Assembly (NCBI RefSeq): GCF_023204875.1
Contig: NZ_CP096247.1
Location: 3,100,001 to 3,164,000, forward strand
DNA from: Prevotella sp. E15-22
GTDB taxonomy: Bacteria; Bacteroidota; Bacteroidia; Bacteroidales; Bacteroidaceae
Direction of reading: 5' to 3'
Length of the DNA: 64,000 bases
Part shown: positions 26,530 through 35,044 of the stretch, piece after piece
Layout of the letters: each line of letters begins with the position of its first letter
Numbering within the stretch: position 1 is the stretch's first letter
Made by a program: the position numbers and the translations under genes
Notes under the pieces: generated by a model
What the model was told of the DNA's origin: nothing
Database searches by the model: none
Seen by the model: the letters and a program-made list of their open reading frames with translations, nothing else

Positions 26530-26943
26530 TCAGATGATTAGTTGATAAACAAGTTCGTTGTCACTTGACAGGTTCGGCGTTACCTTGTTTCCATGCTGCC
26601 AGCCAAGCAGACACTTGATGTCTGTCACGGACGATACATTGCCCGTACTCACCTTGACGAGTCCGTCGGCCTCCAGTTCCTTCAGGAAACGGGTGACTGT
26701 ACTGCGGTTGCGGTTCCATTCTCTGGCAAGTTCGGAATGCGAAGCACCTACCTGTCCCGTTTGTACGCTGTAGTCTATGCTACGCTTTGTCTGCGTACCG
26801 TCGGTTTCTGCGGCATGACGGAGGAGTGAGAAGAAGCGGAACATCCTCTGTCTTGGCTTCAGGTCTTTGGCAAGATTGTCAATGTCCTGTAGCGACAGGG
26901 ACAGGATGAGCCGTGTTTCAGAATGAGAGTTCTCCATAAGCAT
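26530..26943 (-). CDS. Winged-helix DNA-binding protein
   Basis: A 137-residue protein with a winged-helix pattern (GASHSELAREWNRNRSTVTRFLKELEADGLVKV, given here as residues about 68-101). It is first in the operon with parA and the DUF3408 gene, six bases before parA. The word TATATGGTTATACA in front of its start matches the array at 25055-25362, so it may bind that word and regulate its own operon or act as an initiator. Confidence 0.75.
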   Translation of the reverse strand: MLMENSHSETRLILSLSLQDIDNLAKDLKPRQRMFRFFSLLRHAAETDGTQTKRSIDYSVQTGQVGASHSELAREWNRNRSTVTRFLKELEADGLVKVSTGNVSSVTDIKCLLGWQHGNKVTPNLSSDNELVYQLII

Positions 26944-26949
26944 ACATAT

Positions 26950-26964
26950 TTATATGGTTATACA
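26950..26964 (-). promoter_or_regulatory. Probable operator of the winged-helix/parA operon
   Basis: TTATATGGTTATACA lies 7 bases before the start at 26943 and differs by one base from the array word at 25347-25360. This pairing points to autoregulation by a protein of this operon. Confidence 0.55.
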
Positions 26965-27218
26965 TGGGTTCTCTCAGAACGGGGAACGCTGAGACAGGAG
27001 AGGTGCAAGGCAGCTTCCTCCCTTATCTCGTTCTCGGACTTCACCTTCACGTTGCGCACCCAGTCAAGCAAGGCACTCTTCTCGAAGAAGATCAGTTTGC
27101 CTGCTGGCTTATAGTAAGGAATCTGTGAGAAGTGCGTCATCTTGTACTTCTTGCTGCGTAGATACTTCATCTGTTCCTCGGACAGAATGAAGCAGTAATG
27201 AATTTTATGCTCGTTCAT
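26958..27218 (-). CDS. Small helix-turn-helix / excisionase-like protein
   Basis: An 86-residue protein. Its core (YYKPAGKLIFFEKSALLDWV) resembles the end of excisionase-type winged helices where a tyrosine-containing strand is followed by a helix. Only one half of the fold is clear. It lies just upstream of the winged-helix operon and overlaps its putative operator. Likely a regulator of the element; the exact role is unknown. Confidence 0.6.
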   Translation of the reverse strand: MNEHKIHYCFILSEEQMKYLRSKKYKMTHFSQIPYYKPAGKLIFFEKSALLDWVRNVKVKSENEIREEAALHLSCLSVPRSERTHV

Positions 27219-27230
27219 AATTGCTTGATT

Positions 27231-27668
27231 TTAGATTTTATCCCCGTCAAATGGTTTTGCAATAGGTTGACGTCGTCGAGCTGAAGCTTCATCGTTCCAA
27301 CTGGACTTGTTCGGCTTGCGCTTGTGCGATGCAAGGATGGCAGCGTTCTGCTCCTCATCCGTCAGAGGGATGGGATTCTTGCGGTTCGCCTCCAGCCACT
27401 TGTCAATCTCGTCAAGGTAGATGACCCATCGCTTGCCAGGTTTGGAACCTGGGATTTCCCTGTTTGCGAGTTTCTGGTAGATGGTCGCAAGGGGAATGTT
27501 GGTGTACTCGGCAACCTGCTCTGGTGTGACAGGGCGGTGTCTGTTCTCTCTCTGCTGAGTTGGTCTGTTCTGAAGGTTCAGCAGTAACTCCTTCATGCCC
27601 GACACTTCATCCCGAAGTTCGGCAACGACCTGCGGAAGGTCATTGAACGTTAATTCCTTATTTGTCAT
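27231..27668 (-). CDS. Helix-turn-helix excisionase-family protein
   Basis: I choose ATG at 27668 (MTNKELTFNDLPQVV) over a longer frame. The 145-residue protein has an N-terminal coiled coil and an HTH_17/excisionase domain (TPEQVAEYTNIPLATIYQK, IPGSKPGKRWVIYLDEIDKW). Proteins of this kind regulate excision by bending the element ends. It is separated from the recombinase gene by one hypothetical gene. Confidence 0.8.
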   Translation of the reverse strand: MTNKELTFNDLPQVVAELRDEVSGMKELLLNLQNRPTQQRENRHRPVTPEQVAEYTNIPLATIYQKLANREIPGSKPGKRWVIYLDEIDKWLEANRKNPIPLTDEEQNAAILASHKRKPNKSSWNDEASARRRQPIAKPFDGDKI

Positions 27669-27737
27669 TTTACAACACGACCCTTTAGTGGAATCGTGCT
27701 GCAAAGGAACCCCGTTACGAATCGGAGGGCAAGCCAC

Positions 27738-28003
27738 AGTTTTATAACTGGTGCGTCACGAAACAATCACGCAGTAGAGCCTTCTTTTTGGCTGTTATTA
27801 GTGGATAAAACAAGAATCTGACGCGTCATTTTGACAATATTGAACATGTAAGTATAATGAATGACAATTGGGATTACGGCTGTTTTTAGGGGTAAGATTT
27901 CAGCGCAAAAGGGCATAGGCACAACAGGACCACACCAAGTTCGGTTTCTGATGTGGCTCCAATATGTGATGTCTAAGTATTGATATAGGAGAGGTGAGAA
28001 AGT
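27738..28003. other. Non-coding gap in the element
   Basis: About 265 bases without a supported gene. It separates two minus-strand genes and may hold the promoter of the excisionase-like gene. I see no strong hairpin. Confidence 0.4.
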
Positions 28004-28993
28004 TTATCTTCTGTCTTTCTCTACGCCCAGTTGTGAAGGGATATGGAATAACAATCCGTCTTCTCCCTGAATGTCACAATGTATCTGGTCGCTGTTGGAT
28101 GTGACTGTCAGATTCCTGAGTGTGCTATGTGACAATGGCTCTCCACTGGCTGTCACACACAATGAAGCAAAACGACGCTCGATATAACAGGCGCAATCAT
28201 CGTTGCTGTAAACCTTGCCTTTGCCAAGTCCCAACCTTATGGCAATGCTCCAGACAAGATGACGGACATCGAAGCTACTCAGTTTGGTCTTGAATCTCTT
28301 CCACTCAACTTCAGGGCGGTAGTCGTGATCCATCGCGAATCTCAACAGGTCTGTACAGAAATCGTCCATGTCTTCCTCATATACAAATGGAGACATGATG
28401 TATAGAAGGTATTCATGAATGGTATCCAGTTTCTTCTTCTGGCTTTCTGCCTGACTCTGATAGAAGTCATCAATGCCTTGTTGATAGGTCGAGCTGGCAG
28501 AAGCAGCCGAAACAGTTGATGGATTATTGACAGGATTGTTTCCTTCTATAACCTTGGTATCTGAAACAGCTATCTCTTCGTTTAGCTCTACTTCGGTTAT
28601 GTTATTGGAAAATGCTTCAACACAACCGACAGGGTTTATATCCTCTGGTTCATTAGCAAACGATTTTGCCTCCAAAAGAAAAACAGGTGCTTGCACATCT
28701 TCTTCGTGAGGATTGCTATTCTCCATAGTAACCTTGTCCTTGGTTTTCCTCGTCTGAGCTATTCCCACGAAAGCATACTGCACAGCCATGTACATTGACC
28801 ATAGGATTATTACAATAATCAAGTAGATGATAGATACAGGAACGATGCCATCGGGAAGATTTGAGTCTGCCCACTGACAAAGTGGAATTGAAAGAAGAAG
28901 TACTGCAACTCCCGGCAGTATTCTTGTGGAGATCCATTCGAGCCGGATGGAAGCCTCACGTGAAGTGATTGAAGATGGTGAATCTATTTTCAT
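28004..28993 (-). CDS. Hypothetical protein with two membrane helices
   Basis: A 329-residue protein with two hydrophobic helices near the N-terminus (about 26-42 and 52-76), an acidic variable linker and a C-terminal soluble domain (about 190-329). I do not recognise the domain. A promoter TAACTTTG lies on the minus strand at 29043-29036. It belongs to the element by position; a role in surface exclusion or transfer cannot be claimed. Confidence 0.65.
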   Translation of the reverse strand: MKIDSPSSITSREASIRLEWISTRILPGVAVLLLSIPLCQWADSNLPDGIVPVSIIYLIIVIILWSMYMAVQYAFVGIAQTRKTKDKVTMENSNPHEEDVQAPVFLLEAKSFANEPEDINPVGCVEAFSNNITEVELNEEIAVSDTKVIEGNNPVNNPSTVSAASASSTYQQGIDDFYQSQAESQKKKLDTIHEYLLYIMSPFVYEEDMDDFCTDLLRFAMDHDYRPEVEWKRFKTKLSSFDVRHLVWSIAIRLGLGKGKVYSNDDCACYIERRFASLCVTASGEPLSHSTLRNLTVTSNSDQIHCDIQGEDGLLFHIPSQLGVEKDRR

Positions 28994-29297
28994 TGTCTTT
29001 ATGTGTTATTGTTCGTTGTTTCAGAAATTGTGCTGCAAAGTTAAGAAGATTTTTGCACATGGCGTATAGTCTTTTCGTCTGTAGGCCAATGATTTATGTT
29101 TATTTGTGAATCATACTTGAAGTGAGTATGATTTTCACATTTGGCCTTTTCCTCCTTTTTCTCCGTTGTTTGATTGCCCTACAAAGGTATAACGAAAAAT
29201 GAGAGCCAATCCTGTTGGTTCCCATTTTCCCATGTGTGTGACCTGAAAAAAGCTTCTTTGGTTTCATTTCTCGAAGAAATAGAACCAACAAATAGGT

Positions 29298-30461
29298 TTA
29301 GCCCTGCCCGACGACTTTCAGTTGCGGAGTTATCTTTGGCTTCAACGTGATGCGGTTGACCGACTCGCGCTTGCTCTCGTCAGCCATGTTAGCATAAATC
29401 TGAGTGGTTTCCACATTTTTGTGTCCGAGCATGTGCTGGACGGTGTAGATGCCTGTTCCTGCATCAACCTGCAAGGAGCCAAAGGTATGACGAGCACAAT
29501 GGAAGGTGATGTGCTTGGTGATACCTGCAGCCTTCAGCCAGTTCTTCAAGGAGGTGCCTGTCATCTTGTCCTTGAAGTCGGGAAAGACTTTTGCATCGGG
29601 TTCGTATTCTCCGTCGTAGAAGCCGATGAGTTCAAGAGCCTCTTCGCTGACGGGGTTGTTCACAAGCTGCTGAGTCTTCTGCATACGCACAGTGATATAC
29701 ATGCCTCCATCTCCGTATGGCTGAATCTTCTTCCACGTCAATGCCTTAACGTCGCTCTTTCTGAGTCCAGTCAGACAAGAGAAGAGGAAAGCCTTTTTCA
29801 ACACAGGTTCCTTGCAGTCTGTATTGGCAAGGCTGACGAGCTCAGGCTGTGAGAGGTGTTCCTTCTCCGTAGGAATAGTGTCTATTCTGTCAAGGAAGCC
29901 ATTGGGATTCTCCTTGATCTTGTGGTCGCGGTAGGCTGTGTGGAGCACGGCGCGGAAGGTTGACCAGTAGCCTGCAATGGTGTTGGTGTGCAGCTTCTGC
30001 TTCTTGTGGATGGTCTGTGGAGCGGTATAAAGGTACTCCTTGAACTTGTTGCACAGGTCAACGTCTATCTCCCCGAAAGTGCATTTGCCTTCGCAGAAAG
30101 TTTCGAAATGCTTATAGACGTTCTGCCACTTGGTGTTTCTGGCATCGGCCTTTTTCTTGAACCATGCGAGGAAGTTGCCTTTTTCCTTCTCTCTGTCGAA
30201 GAAGTCGTAGCGTTCGTTCACGATGCTCTCATAGCGTCGGCAGCGCAGTGCCTCGGCTTTTTCCGTCATGCGCTCGTTATAGTCACGCTCGCGCTGGTTC
30301 TTGGGCTTGGCAAAGATGTAGATGCCAAGCGACTCATGTCGCTGTACCTTCATGGTTGACTCATCCCTGTAGCCGGGGTAGTAGTCAAGGTAGAAGCTCA
30401 GCTGCGTACCTTTCTTTATCTTACGCGTACGCAAGGTTACTGTCTTACAAATGTTACTCAT
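29298..30461 (-). CDS. Tyrosine recombinase (integrase) of the element
   Basis: A 387-residue site-specific recombinase of the Bacteroidetes type: an arm-binding N-terminus (RTRKIKKGTQLSFYLDYYPG), a SAM-like core-binding domain (about 110-200) and a catalytic domain with Arg in TGLRKSDVKAL, HCARH (His-x-x-Arg), His in LGHKNVETTQ and the nucleophile Tyr in IYANM. All catalytic residues are present, so it is probably active. It lies 1.5 kb from the right end and is the likely agent that inserted the element into the BspA-like gene. Confidence 0.93.
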   Translation of the reverse strand: MSNICKTVTLRTRKIKKGTQLSFYLDYYPGYRDESTMKVQRHESLGIYIFAKPKNQRERDYNERMTEKAEALRCRRYESIVNERYDFFDREKEKGNFLAWFKKKADARNTKWQNVYKHFETFCEGKCTFGEIDVDLCNKFKEYLYTAPQTIHKKQKLHTNTIAGYWSTFRAVLHTAYRDHKIKENPNGFLDRIDTIPTEKEHLSQPELVSLANTDCKEPVLKKAFLFSCLTGLRKSDVKALTWKKIQPYGDGGMYITVRMQKTQQLVNNPVSEEALELIGFYDGEYEPDAKVFPDFKDKMTGTSLKNWLKAAGITKHITFHCARHTFGSLQVDAGTGIYTVQHMLGHKNVETTQIYANMADESKRESVNRITLKPKITPQLKVVGQG

Positions 30462-30610
30462 ACTTGTATGAAATTTGTTTTGTTAATAATCGAAGGCTAT
30501 GCGTCTCATAGCGGGTGCAAAGTAACTGCGTGATGAAAGTGTGACCAAAGCACCTTTTCATAACTCATGGATAATTGTACTTTCACGCAGTTGATGCCTA
30601 TTATTGGGCG
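30462..30610. other. Region upstream of recombinase gene
   Basis: About 150 bases between two minus-strand genes. AACTGCGTGAAAGT-like words occur twice in opposite orientation (GTAACTGCGTGATGAAAGTG near 30522 and ACTTTCACGCAGTT near 30580), an inverted repeat that could be a regulator or recombinase site. Confidence 0.4.
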
Positions 30611-31586
30611 TTATTGGAGCCTGTAAGCCCCGAATTGTGCCAGTCTGCTTGCCATTATTCGGTCTAATTCCTCCTTGACGATGAGGTTCTGCACACCGAC
30701 TTTCACCTTCGTGAGGTTGTTCGTCTTGACCATGACACAGATGTTGCTCTTGGTCATGCCGTACTTCTCGGCAGCTTCGGCTGTGGTGTAATAGGCATCA
30801 CTCGCCTTCAGGTCGGGACGGAAGATGTCATCCAGATGTTTCTTTGAATAATAGGTCTTGCCATATTCTCGCTTGGTGGGAATATGGCGACGGTAGGCTT
30901 GGGTGCGCAAGGATTCCTTGGTCGTGGAATAAAGTGTTTCTGCCTCATCCGTTGTCAGCCATTCTGTCAAGGCTTCTATCTCAGCGGAAACTCCGAAGAG
31001 TGCATCCATGTGCTTTCGGCTATAATAGTTTTTGCCTGCAATCTTGCACACAGGTATGTTGTTTCTCTTGGCTGAAACATAGAGCCATGACTTCTTAACC
31101 TTGTAGGTTGCCATAACGTCCTCGCCAGAGATGTATTCAAGTGGTTCAATGTCTTGAAAAGAGTTCTCTTTCCTCGTTGACTTACTTGAATCATGTTCCT
31201 TCTTCAACGAAAGGGAAGAAGGATTCTTAGGTTTGGATGTTGGCAAGACACGATGATAAGGATTTCCTGCAAGCATCTTTTCAATGTCTGCCTTGCGGAT
31301 GAATGCCATCCGGCTGCTGATTCGGGATGCAGGAAGTTTACCCTCGTTTACCAACTTGTAAACGTACTGACGGGGAGCATCCCATAAGGATGGCAGCTTT
31401 GGAGAATGTGAGATACTCCTGGCTGGCGATGTCTATAACAGGCTGGACAGCCTTCAAAAAGTCCTGTTGCCTCTTCTTGCGCTGAGCCTTTGCCGCCTCG
31501 GCACATTGTTCTGAGCAATACCTCTGCGAGCCGCTGTTACAAGTGAACTCCTTTCCGCAGAAGGCGCATTTTCTTGTCTTTCTCAT
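30611..31586 (-). pseudogene. Helix-turn-helix regulator split by a one-base frameshift
   Basis: Two minus-strand frames overlap at 31338-31354. The first (31586-31338) encodes a zinc-finger-like N-terminus (CAFCGKEFTCNSGSQRYCS) and the start of an HTH (YLTFSKAAILMGCS). The second (to 30611) continues it (RQYVYKLVNEGKLPASRI) and adds three more HTH/excisionase-type domains. Removing one C from the run of four C at the joint gives an uninterrupted protein of about 325 residues. This is either a frameshift mutation, a sequencing error in a homopolymer, or programmed slippage. Nearby on the element is the recombinase, so a regulatory or accessory role is likely. Confidence 0.75.
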
Positions 31587-31947
31587 TTGACTCCTTTTTA
31601 TGTGGTTTTACAATCAATTTCATGCAAACCGCCACGGAGTGAACTTTCGTCAATCATTGACACCCATTGTCAACTCATTCCACGATGTCACGTTCATCAA
31701 GTGAGGTCACTTCCTTGCTCCTTTCCCTCTCGTTCTTCAGTCAACCGTTGTCCACTCTTGTCAACCTTTGTCAACCCTGTCCATGAGATGGCAAAATAAA
31801 AGCCCTCAAAATTCTCCGCGGTAGAAATGCGTTGCAAAGGTAAGCGGATTTTTGAGAACTACCAAAAAGCAAGCCCGAAGTGTTAAAATCTAAAAGTAGT
31901 TGATATACAGAGATTTATCTCTATATGTTTTTCATTGTTTGTAGTTG
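31587..31947. other. Right-end non-coding region with TTGTCAAC repeats
   Basis: No gene is supported. Words of the type TTGTCAACC occur at 31667-31674, 31739-31746 (AGTCAACC), 31758-31766 and 31768-31776, all in the same direction. Repeats of this type near an element end are usual for arm-type binding sites of a tyrosine recombinase. Confidence 0.5.
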
Positions 31948-31970
31948 TTTAGAGGTCTCTAAATACAATT
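31948..31970 (+). other. Right end of integrated element
   Basis: A 7-bp palindrome TTTAGAG-GT-CTCTAAA (31948-31963) touches the boundary. Read inward, the end is GTATTTAGAGACC, matching the left end at 10 of 13 positions. Host BspA-like sequence resumes with ACAATTACC. The stop codon of the truncated BspA-like frame (31959-31961) is supplied by the element. Confidence 0.6.
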
Positions 31971-33335
31971 ACCGAAAGCTCCAGCTCCTATTACTTTGAC
32001 TCTGGAGGGGAAATTAATTGAAGTTAATGCCGTGCAACTATGGAATGCGTTTTCTTCAATATATTCAACATTAGATCCGATTGTTACAGATTTTAAATTT
32101 GCACAACCTCTAAAGGTTCCATTGCAAATAGAAGTCATGTTTTCGCTTATTACAACAGATTGAAGATTTGAGCAGTTGTAAAACACCTCTTTATCCATAG
32201 TATTAACTTTATCTGGAATTATTATTTCTTCAAGTCCTGTGCAGCCTTCAAATGCGTGAAGACCTAAATGACTGACATTATTAAGAAAGGATAGTGATGT
32301 CAAACTCGAACAATTTCTGAAAGCCGCTTCTTCGACTTTGACAATTTGGCTTCCTAGGACAATCGTATTAAGGTTGCTGCAGCCATTAAATGTGTTATAT
32401 GCAATTGTTTTGAGCCCCTCTCCAAGTGTGACGGATTTCAATCCCGAGCATCCGTTAAAAGTAGATTTTTCCAAAATAGTAACACTATTGGGAATTGTTA
32501 TTGAAACCAAAGAACTACATCCTGAAAATGCAGTTTGCCCAATTTTTGTAATGCTATTTGGAATTGCCACTGTTTGGAGATTCTTACAACCGCTAAATGT
32601 ATCAAACATAATCTCAGAAATACTATTCGGCATTTCTATTGAAGTAATACCACTTCCACTAAATGCGCCTCTTCCGATTGAAACGACACTATTTGGTATA
32701 TAAACTGTATTAAGTCCTGAGCAAGATTGAAAAGCGCAATCTTCAATTGTTGTAACAGTACTAGGAATAATCAATGAAGACAACCCTGAACTTGCTTCGA
32801 AAGAGAACGTACCAATGGTAGTAACGCCACTGGGTATGATCGTATTATTACACCCTACAATAAGTTTGTTTGTCGAAGTTTCAATTATCGCATTACAATT
32901 ATTTCTAGAATCGAAAGTGGTATTTGCATTATCCACGACAATAGAATTCATTCCACTACATCCTGCAAATGCTCTATAACCGATTTCTATAACATTGGAG
33001 GGAATTTCAATACTTGTCAGTTTTGAACAGTACAAAAAGGCCATAGAGCCGATGGTCTTTATGCTACTTGGCATCTTTATACTTATTACATTGTCGCAAT
33101 AACTAAATGCAGACTCTTTTATGGCATTGACATTGCAAGTAACACCCTCGTATTCTATCGTCGCAGGAATAACGATATCACCACTATACTTATTACCTTT
33201 AGAACTAATGACTTCTGCTGTAGCGATTTTTGTAACGATGTTATACCATATCCCATTTATTTCTTTTTCTCCTGTGAAGGCATTAGCAATAGTCGGTGAT
33301 AACATCCAAAACACCATAAGAATTACTTTATTCAT
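31959..33335 (-). pseudogene. BspA-like leucine-rich-repeat gene, 5' fragment
   Basis: The 458-residue frame has a signal peptide (ending near TIANAF) and about 14 LRR_5 repeats of the form IxxxAFxxCxxLxxIxIPxxV. It ends in mid-repeat (AFGNCI) at the element border, without the C-terminal sorting region. That region, with three more repeats, is at 15033-15503. Proteins of this family are surface proteins that bind host or bacterial ligands. The truncated form may still be made and exported but would lack its anchor. Confidence 0.87.
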
Positions 33336-33394
33336 ATGATAAATGGGCGTTGTTATGCCGTTACCCTTCGGCTTTAGTTAGATAATAATTGATT

Positions 33395-33565
33395 ATAAGA
33401 GGCGCAGACTCTCGCCATACGTCTCACGGCTCACCACAAGCCACTCCTAAATATGGGAAAGCTGCGCCCTTTTGGGTTGCAGTCCCAATAATAGGAGTTT
33501 GCTCTTTTTCACGTGGTGATTGTGAGACTATTGAGCAATATGTCTTGCATTCTTTGCGGAATGCA
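33395..33565 (-). ncRNA. Rod-shaped structured RNA, possibly 6S-like
   Basis: A minus-strand promoter box TATCTTTG (33577-33570) is followed by a sequence that folds into one long rod. The pairs, in plus coordinates, are 33421-33427 with 33522-33528, 33431-33437 with 33513-33519, 33443-33449 with 33492-33498, 33454-33458 with 33483-33487 and 33462-33469 with 33474-33482 around a TTTT loop. An asymmetric internal bubble separates the second and third stems. A GGCG/CGCC hairpin (33401-33416) followed by TCTT marks a 3' end. Length about 170 bases, one rod and a central bubble are the features of 6S RNA. I cannot confirm the family. Confidence 0.55.
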
Positions 33566-33720
33566 GGGGCAAAGATACACAAAATTATTCGTATTTCGTA
33601 CATTATACTAAAAAATGCAGATTTCGAGATGAATTTGTCCACTTTTTACCTCAGTGGTTGACCTTCAGAGTAAAAAAAACGAAGATACAGGACCTTCGGA
33701 GACCAATCCGCCGGATAAAC

Positions 33721-33924
33721 TTACAGCGCGTACTTGCCGATGTCGCCGCTCTTGCGGTCCACGACGCTGTCGAGCACCTTGATGCCCGTTCGCTGCCGCG
33801 CCGGTTCCATGGGCACGAGGCGGTAGGTCAAACTCCGTTCGTCGAATCCGCGCTTCTGGGTGAAGGGGGCCACCTAGATCCGCTCAAAAGGGTACTGCGC
33901 TATGGCTTTTCTCGTTGTCGGCAT
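33721..33924 (-). pseudogene. Short frame with internal TAG stop
   Basis: From ATG at 33924 the minus strand reads MPTTRKAIAQYPFERI, then TAG at 33877-33875, then VAPFTQKRGFDERSLTYRLV to a TAA at 33721 (about 67 codons). A good minus-strand promoter (TAACTTTG shortly upstream, near 33951) precedes it. The codons are G+C-rich compared with the flanks. It could be a decayed small gene or a fragment of a larger one; I recognise no family. Confidence 0.5.
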
Positions 33925-34216
33925 GGTCAAAGTCTTCTTTTTGGCACAAAGTTACAAATTCTATTTATGAGAGGATAAATTTTTAGCGATGAACTATCTT
34001 TTTAATGTATGAAAGGATAATTATTCGTCATCAAGTTATCTTCATATATGGTAGAAAGGGGCACCAACGCTTCGGACGAAGGTTAAATCACATAGAAATC
34101 GCTTCTCCGAATCAATGGGGAAGGATTGCTGTCTCTTTGTTCGTAACGCTTTGCCGCTACCAACGGGACGCAAGAAAGCTCGAATTTATTCGGCTTGGCT
34201 CTCGCTTAATCAAACC

Positions 34217-34282
34217 ATCCGTCACAAATCCGTGCAGTTTATCCCAGATATTTGGCCAACTGCGTAAAATACAATACTTTTG
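34217..34282 (+). promoter_or_regulatory. Paired-repeat upstream element, copy D, with promoter
   Basis: TCACAAAT at 34222 and TCCCAGAT at 34242 are 20 bases apart; TTTGG begins at 34251 and TACTTTTG is at 34275-34282. It drives the zinc-ribbon/flavin-type protein at 34313. Confidence 0.8.
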
Positions 34283-34312
34283 CAGCATCGAAACGTATAA
34301 AACGATAATAAT

Positions 34313-35044
34313 ATGAAACAGAAATTTTGCCAGAGCTGCGGCATGCCGCTCACAGATGATGTGCTAGGTACGAATGCCGACGGCACAAAGAACGAAGATT
34401 ATTGCATGTACTGCTACAAGGACGGCAAGTTCCTGCAGGATTGTACGATGGAAGAGATGATTGAGCATTGTGCTCAGTTTGTTGGTGCAGTAAACGAGGG
34501 GCTGGAGAAGCCCATCACCAAAGAGGAGTATATCGGCATGATGAAAACGTATTTCCCCCAGCTGAAGCGCTGGCGCAAAACGCTGAATGTTAGTAGCGAT
34601 GAAGTCATGACTGTTAACCCTGCTTTGGCAGGCATAAAAGAACTCATTGCACAGATGGCCGACAAACTGCCCATCACTTATATCTCGTCAGTAGACCAAG
34701 AAGGTTTCCCTTGGACCAAGGCCATGCTGAAACCACGCAAACGCGAGGGCATCAAAACCTTCTACTTCACCACCAACACATTCTCAATACGTGTGGCTCA
34801 ATACAAGGCTAACCCCAAGGCCTCGATCTATTTCTGCGATGTCGAGGGTTTCAAGGGCATGATGCTGCGCGGTACGATGGAGGTACTGACGGATGCCGCT
34901 TCGAAAGAGATGATTTGGCGTGATGGAGACGAACAGTACTATCCAGGCGGCGTGACCGACCCGAACTATTGTGTCATGAAGTTCACCGCCACCGATGGTC
35001 GTTTCTATAGCGATTTTTATCCACGTAGTTTTGTAATTGAGTAA
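34313..35044 (+). CDS. Zinc-ribbon + pyridoxamine-phosphate-oxidase-like protein, copy 1
   Basis: A 243-residue protein. The N-terminus is a putative zinc ribbon (FCQSCGMPL, YCMYCYKDG) followed by a helical part (about 35-75). Residues about 105-240 form a split-barrel FMN-binding domain of the general stress protein 26 / pyridoxamine oxidase-like type (ITYISSVDQEGFPWTKAML, KASIYFCDVEGFKGM). Such proteins bind flavin and act in redox stress, but the reaction is rarely known. A second copy with about 94 percent identical residues is at 36905. The next gene starts at the adjoining base. Confidence 0.85.
   Translation: MKQKFCQSCGMPLTDDVLGTNADGTKNEDYCMYCYKDGKFLQDCTMEEMIEHCAQFVGAVNEGLEKPITKEEYIGMMKTYFPQLKRWRKTLNVSSDEVMTVNPALAGIKELIAQMADKLPITYISSVDQEGFPWTKAMLKPRKREGIKTFYFTTNTFSIRVAQYKANPKASIYFCDVEGFKGMMLRGTMEVLTDAASKEMIWRDGDEQYYPGGVTDPNYCVMKFTATDGRFYSDFYPRSFVIE

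Larger units (their letters stand above)
15501..31966. mobile_element. Integrated element with tetQ, about 16.5 kb, inside BspA-like gene
   Basis: Both boundaries are set by the split BspA-like gene. The element carries a CTnDOT-like tetQ-rteA-rteB' block, a captured receptor fragment, a stem-loop array, an iteron-like array, DUF3408, ParA, winged-helix and helix-turn-helix genes, and a tyrosine recombinase 1.5 kb from the right end. I see no relaxase, coupling protein, excision operon, rteC or tra genes. It is therefore either a mobilisable element that needs a helper or a deletion remnant of a larger conjugative transposon. Confidence 0.8.
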
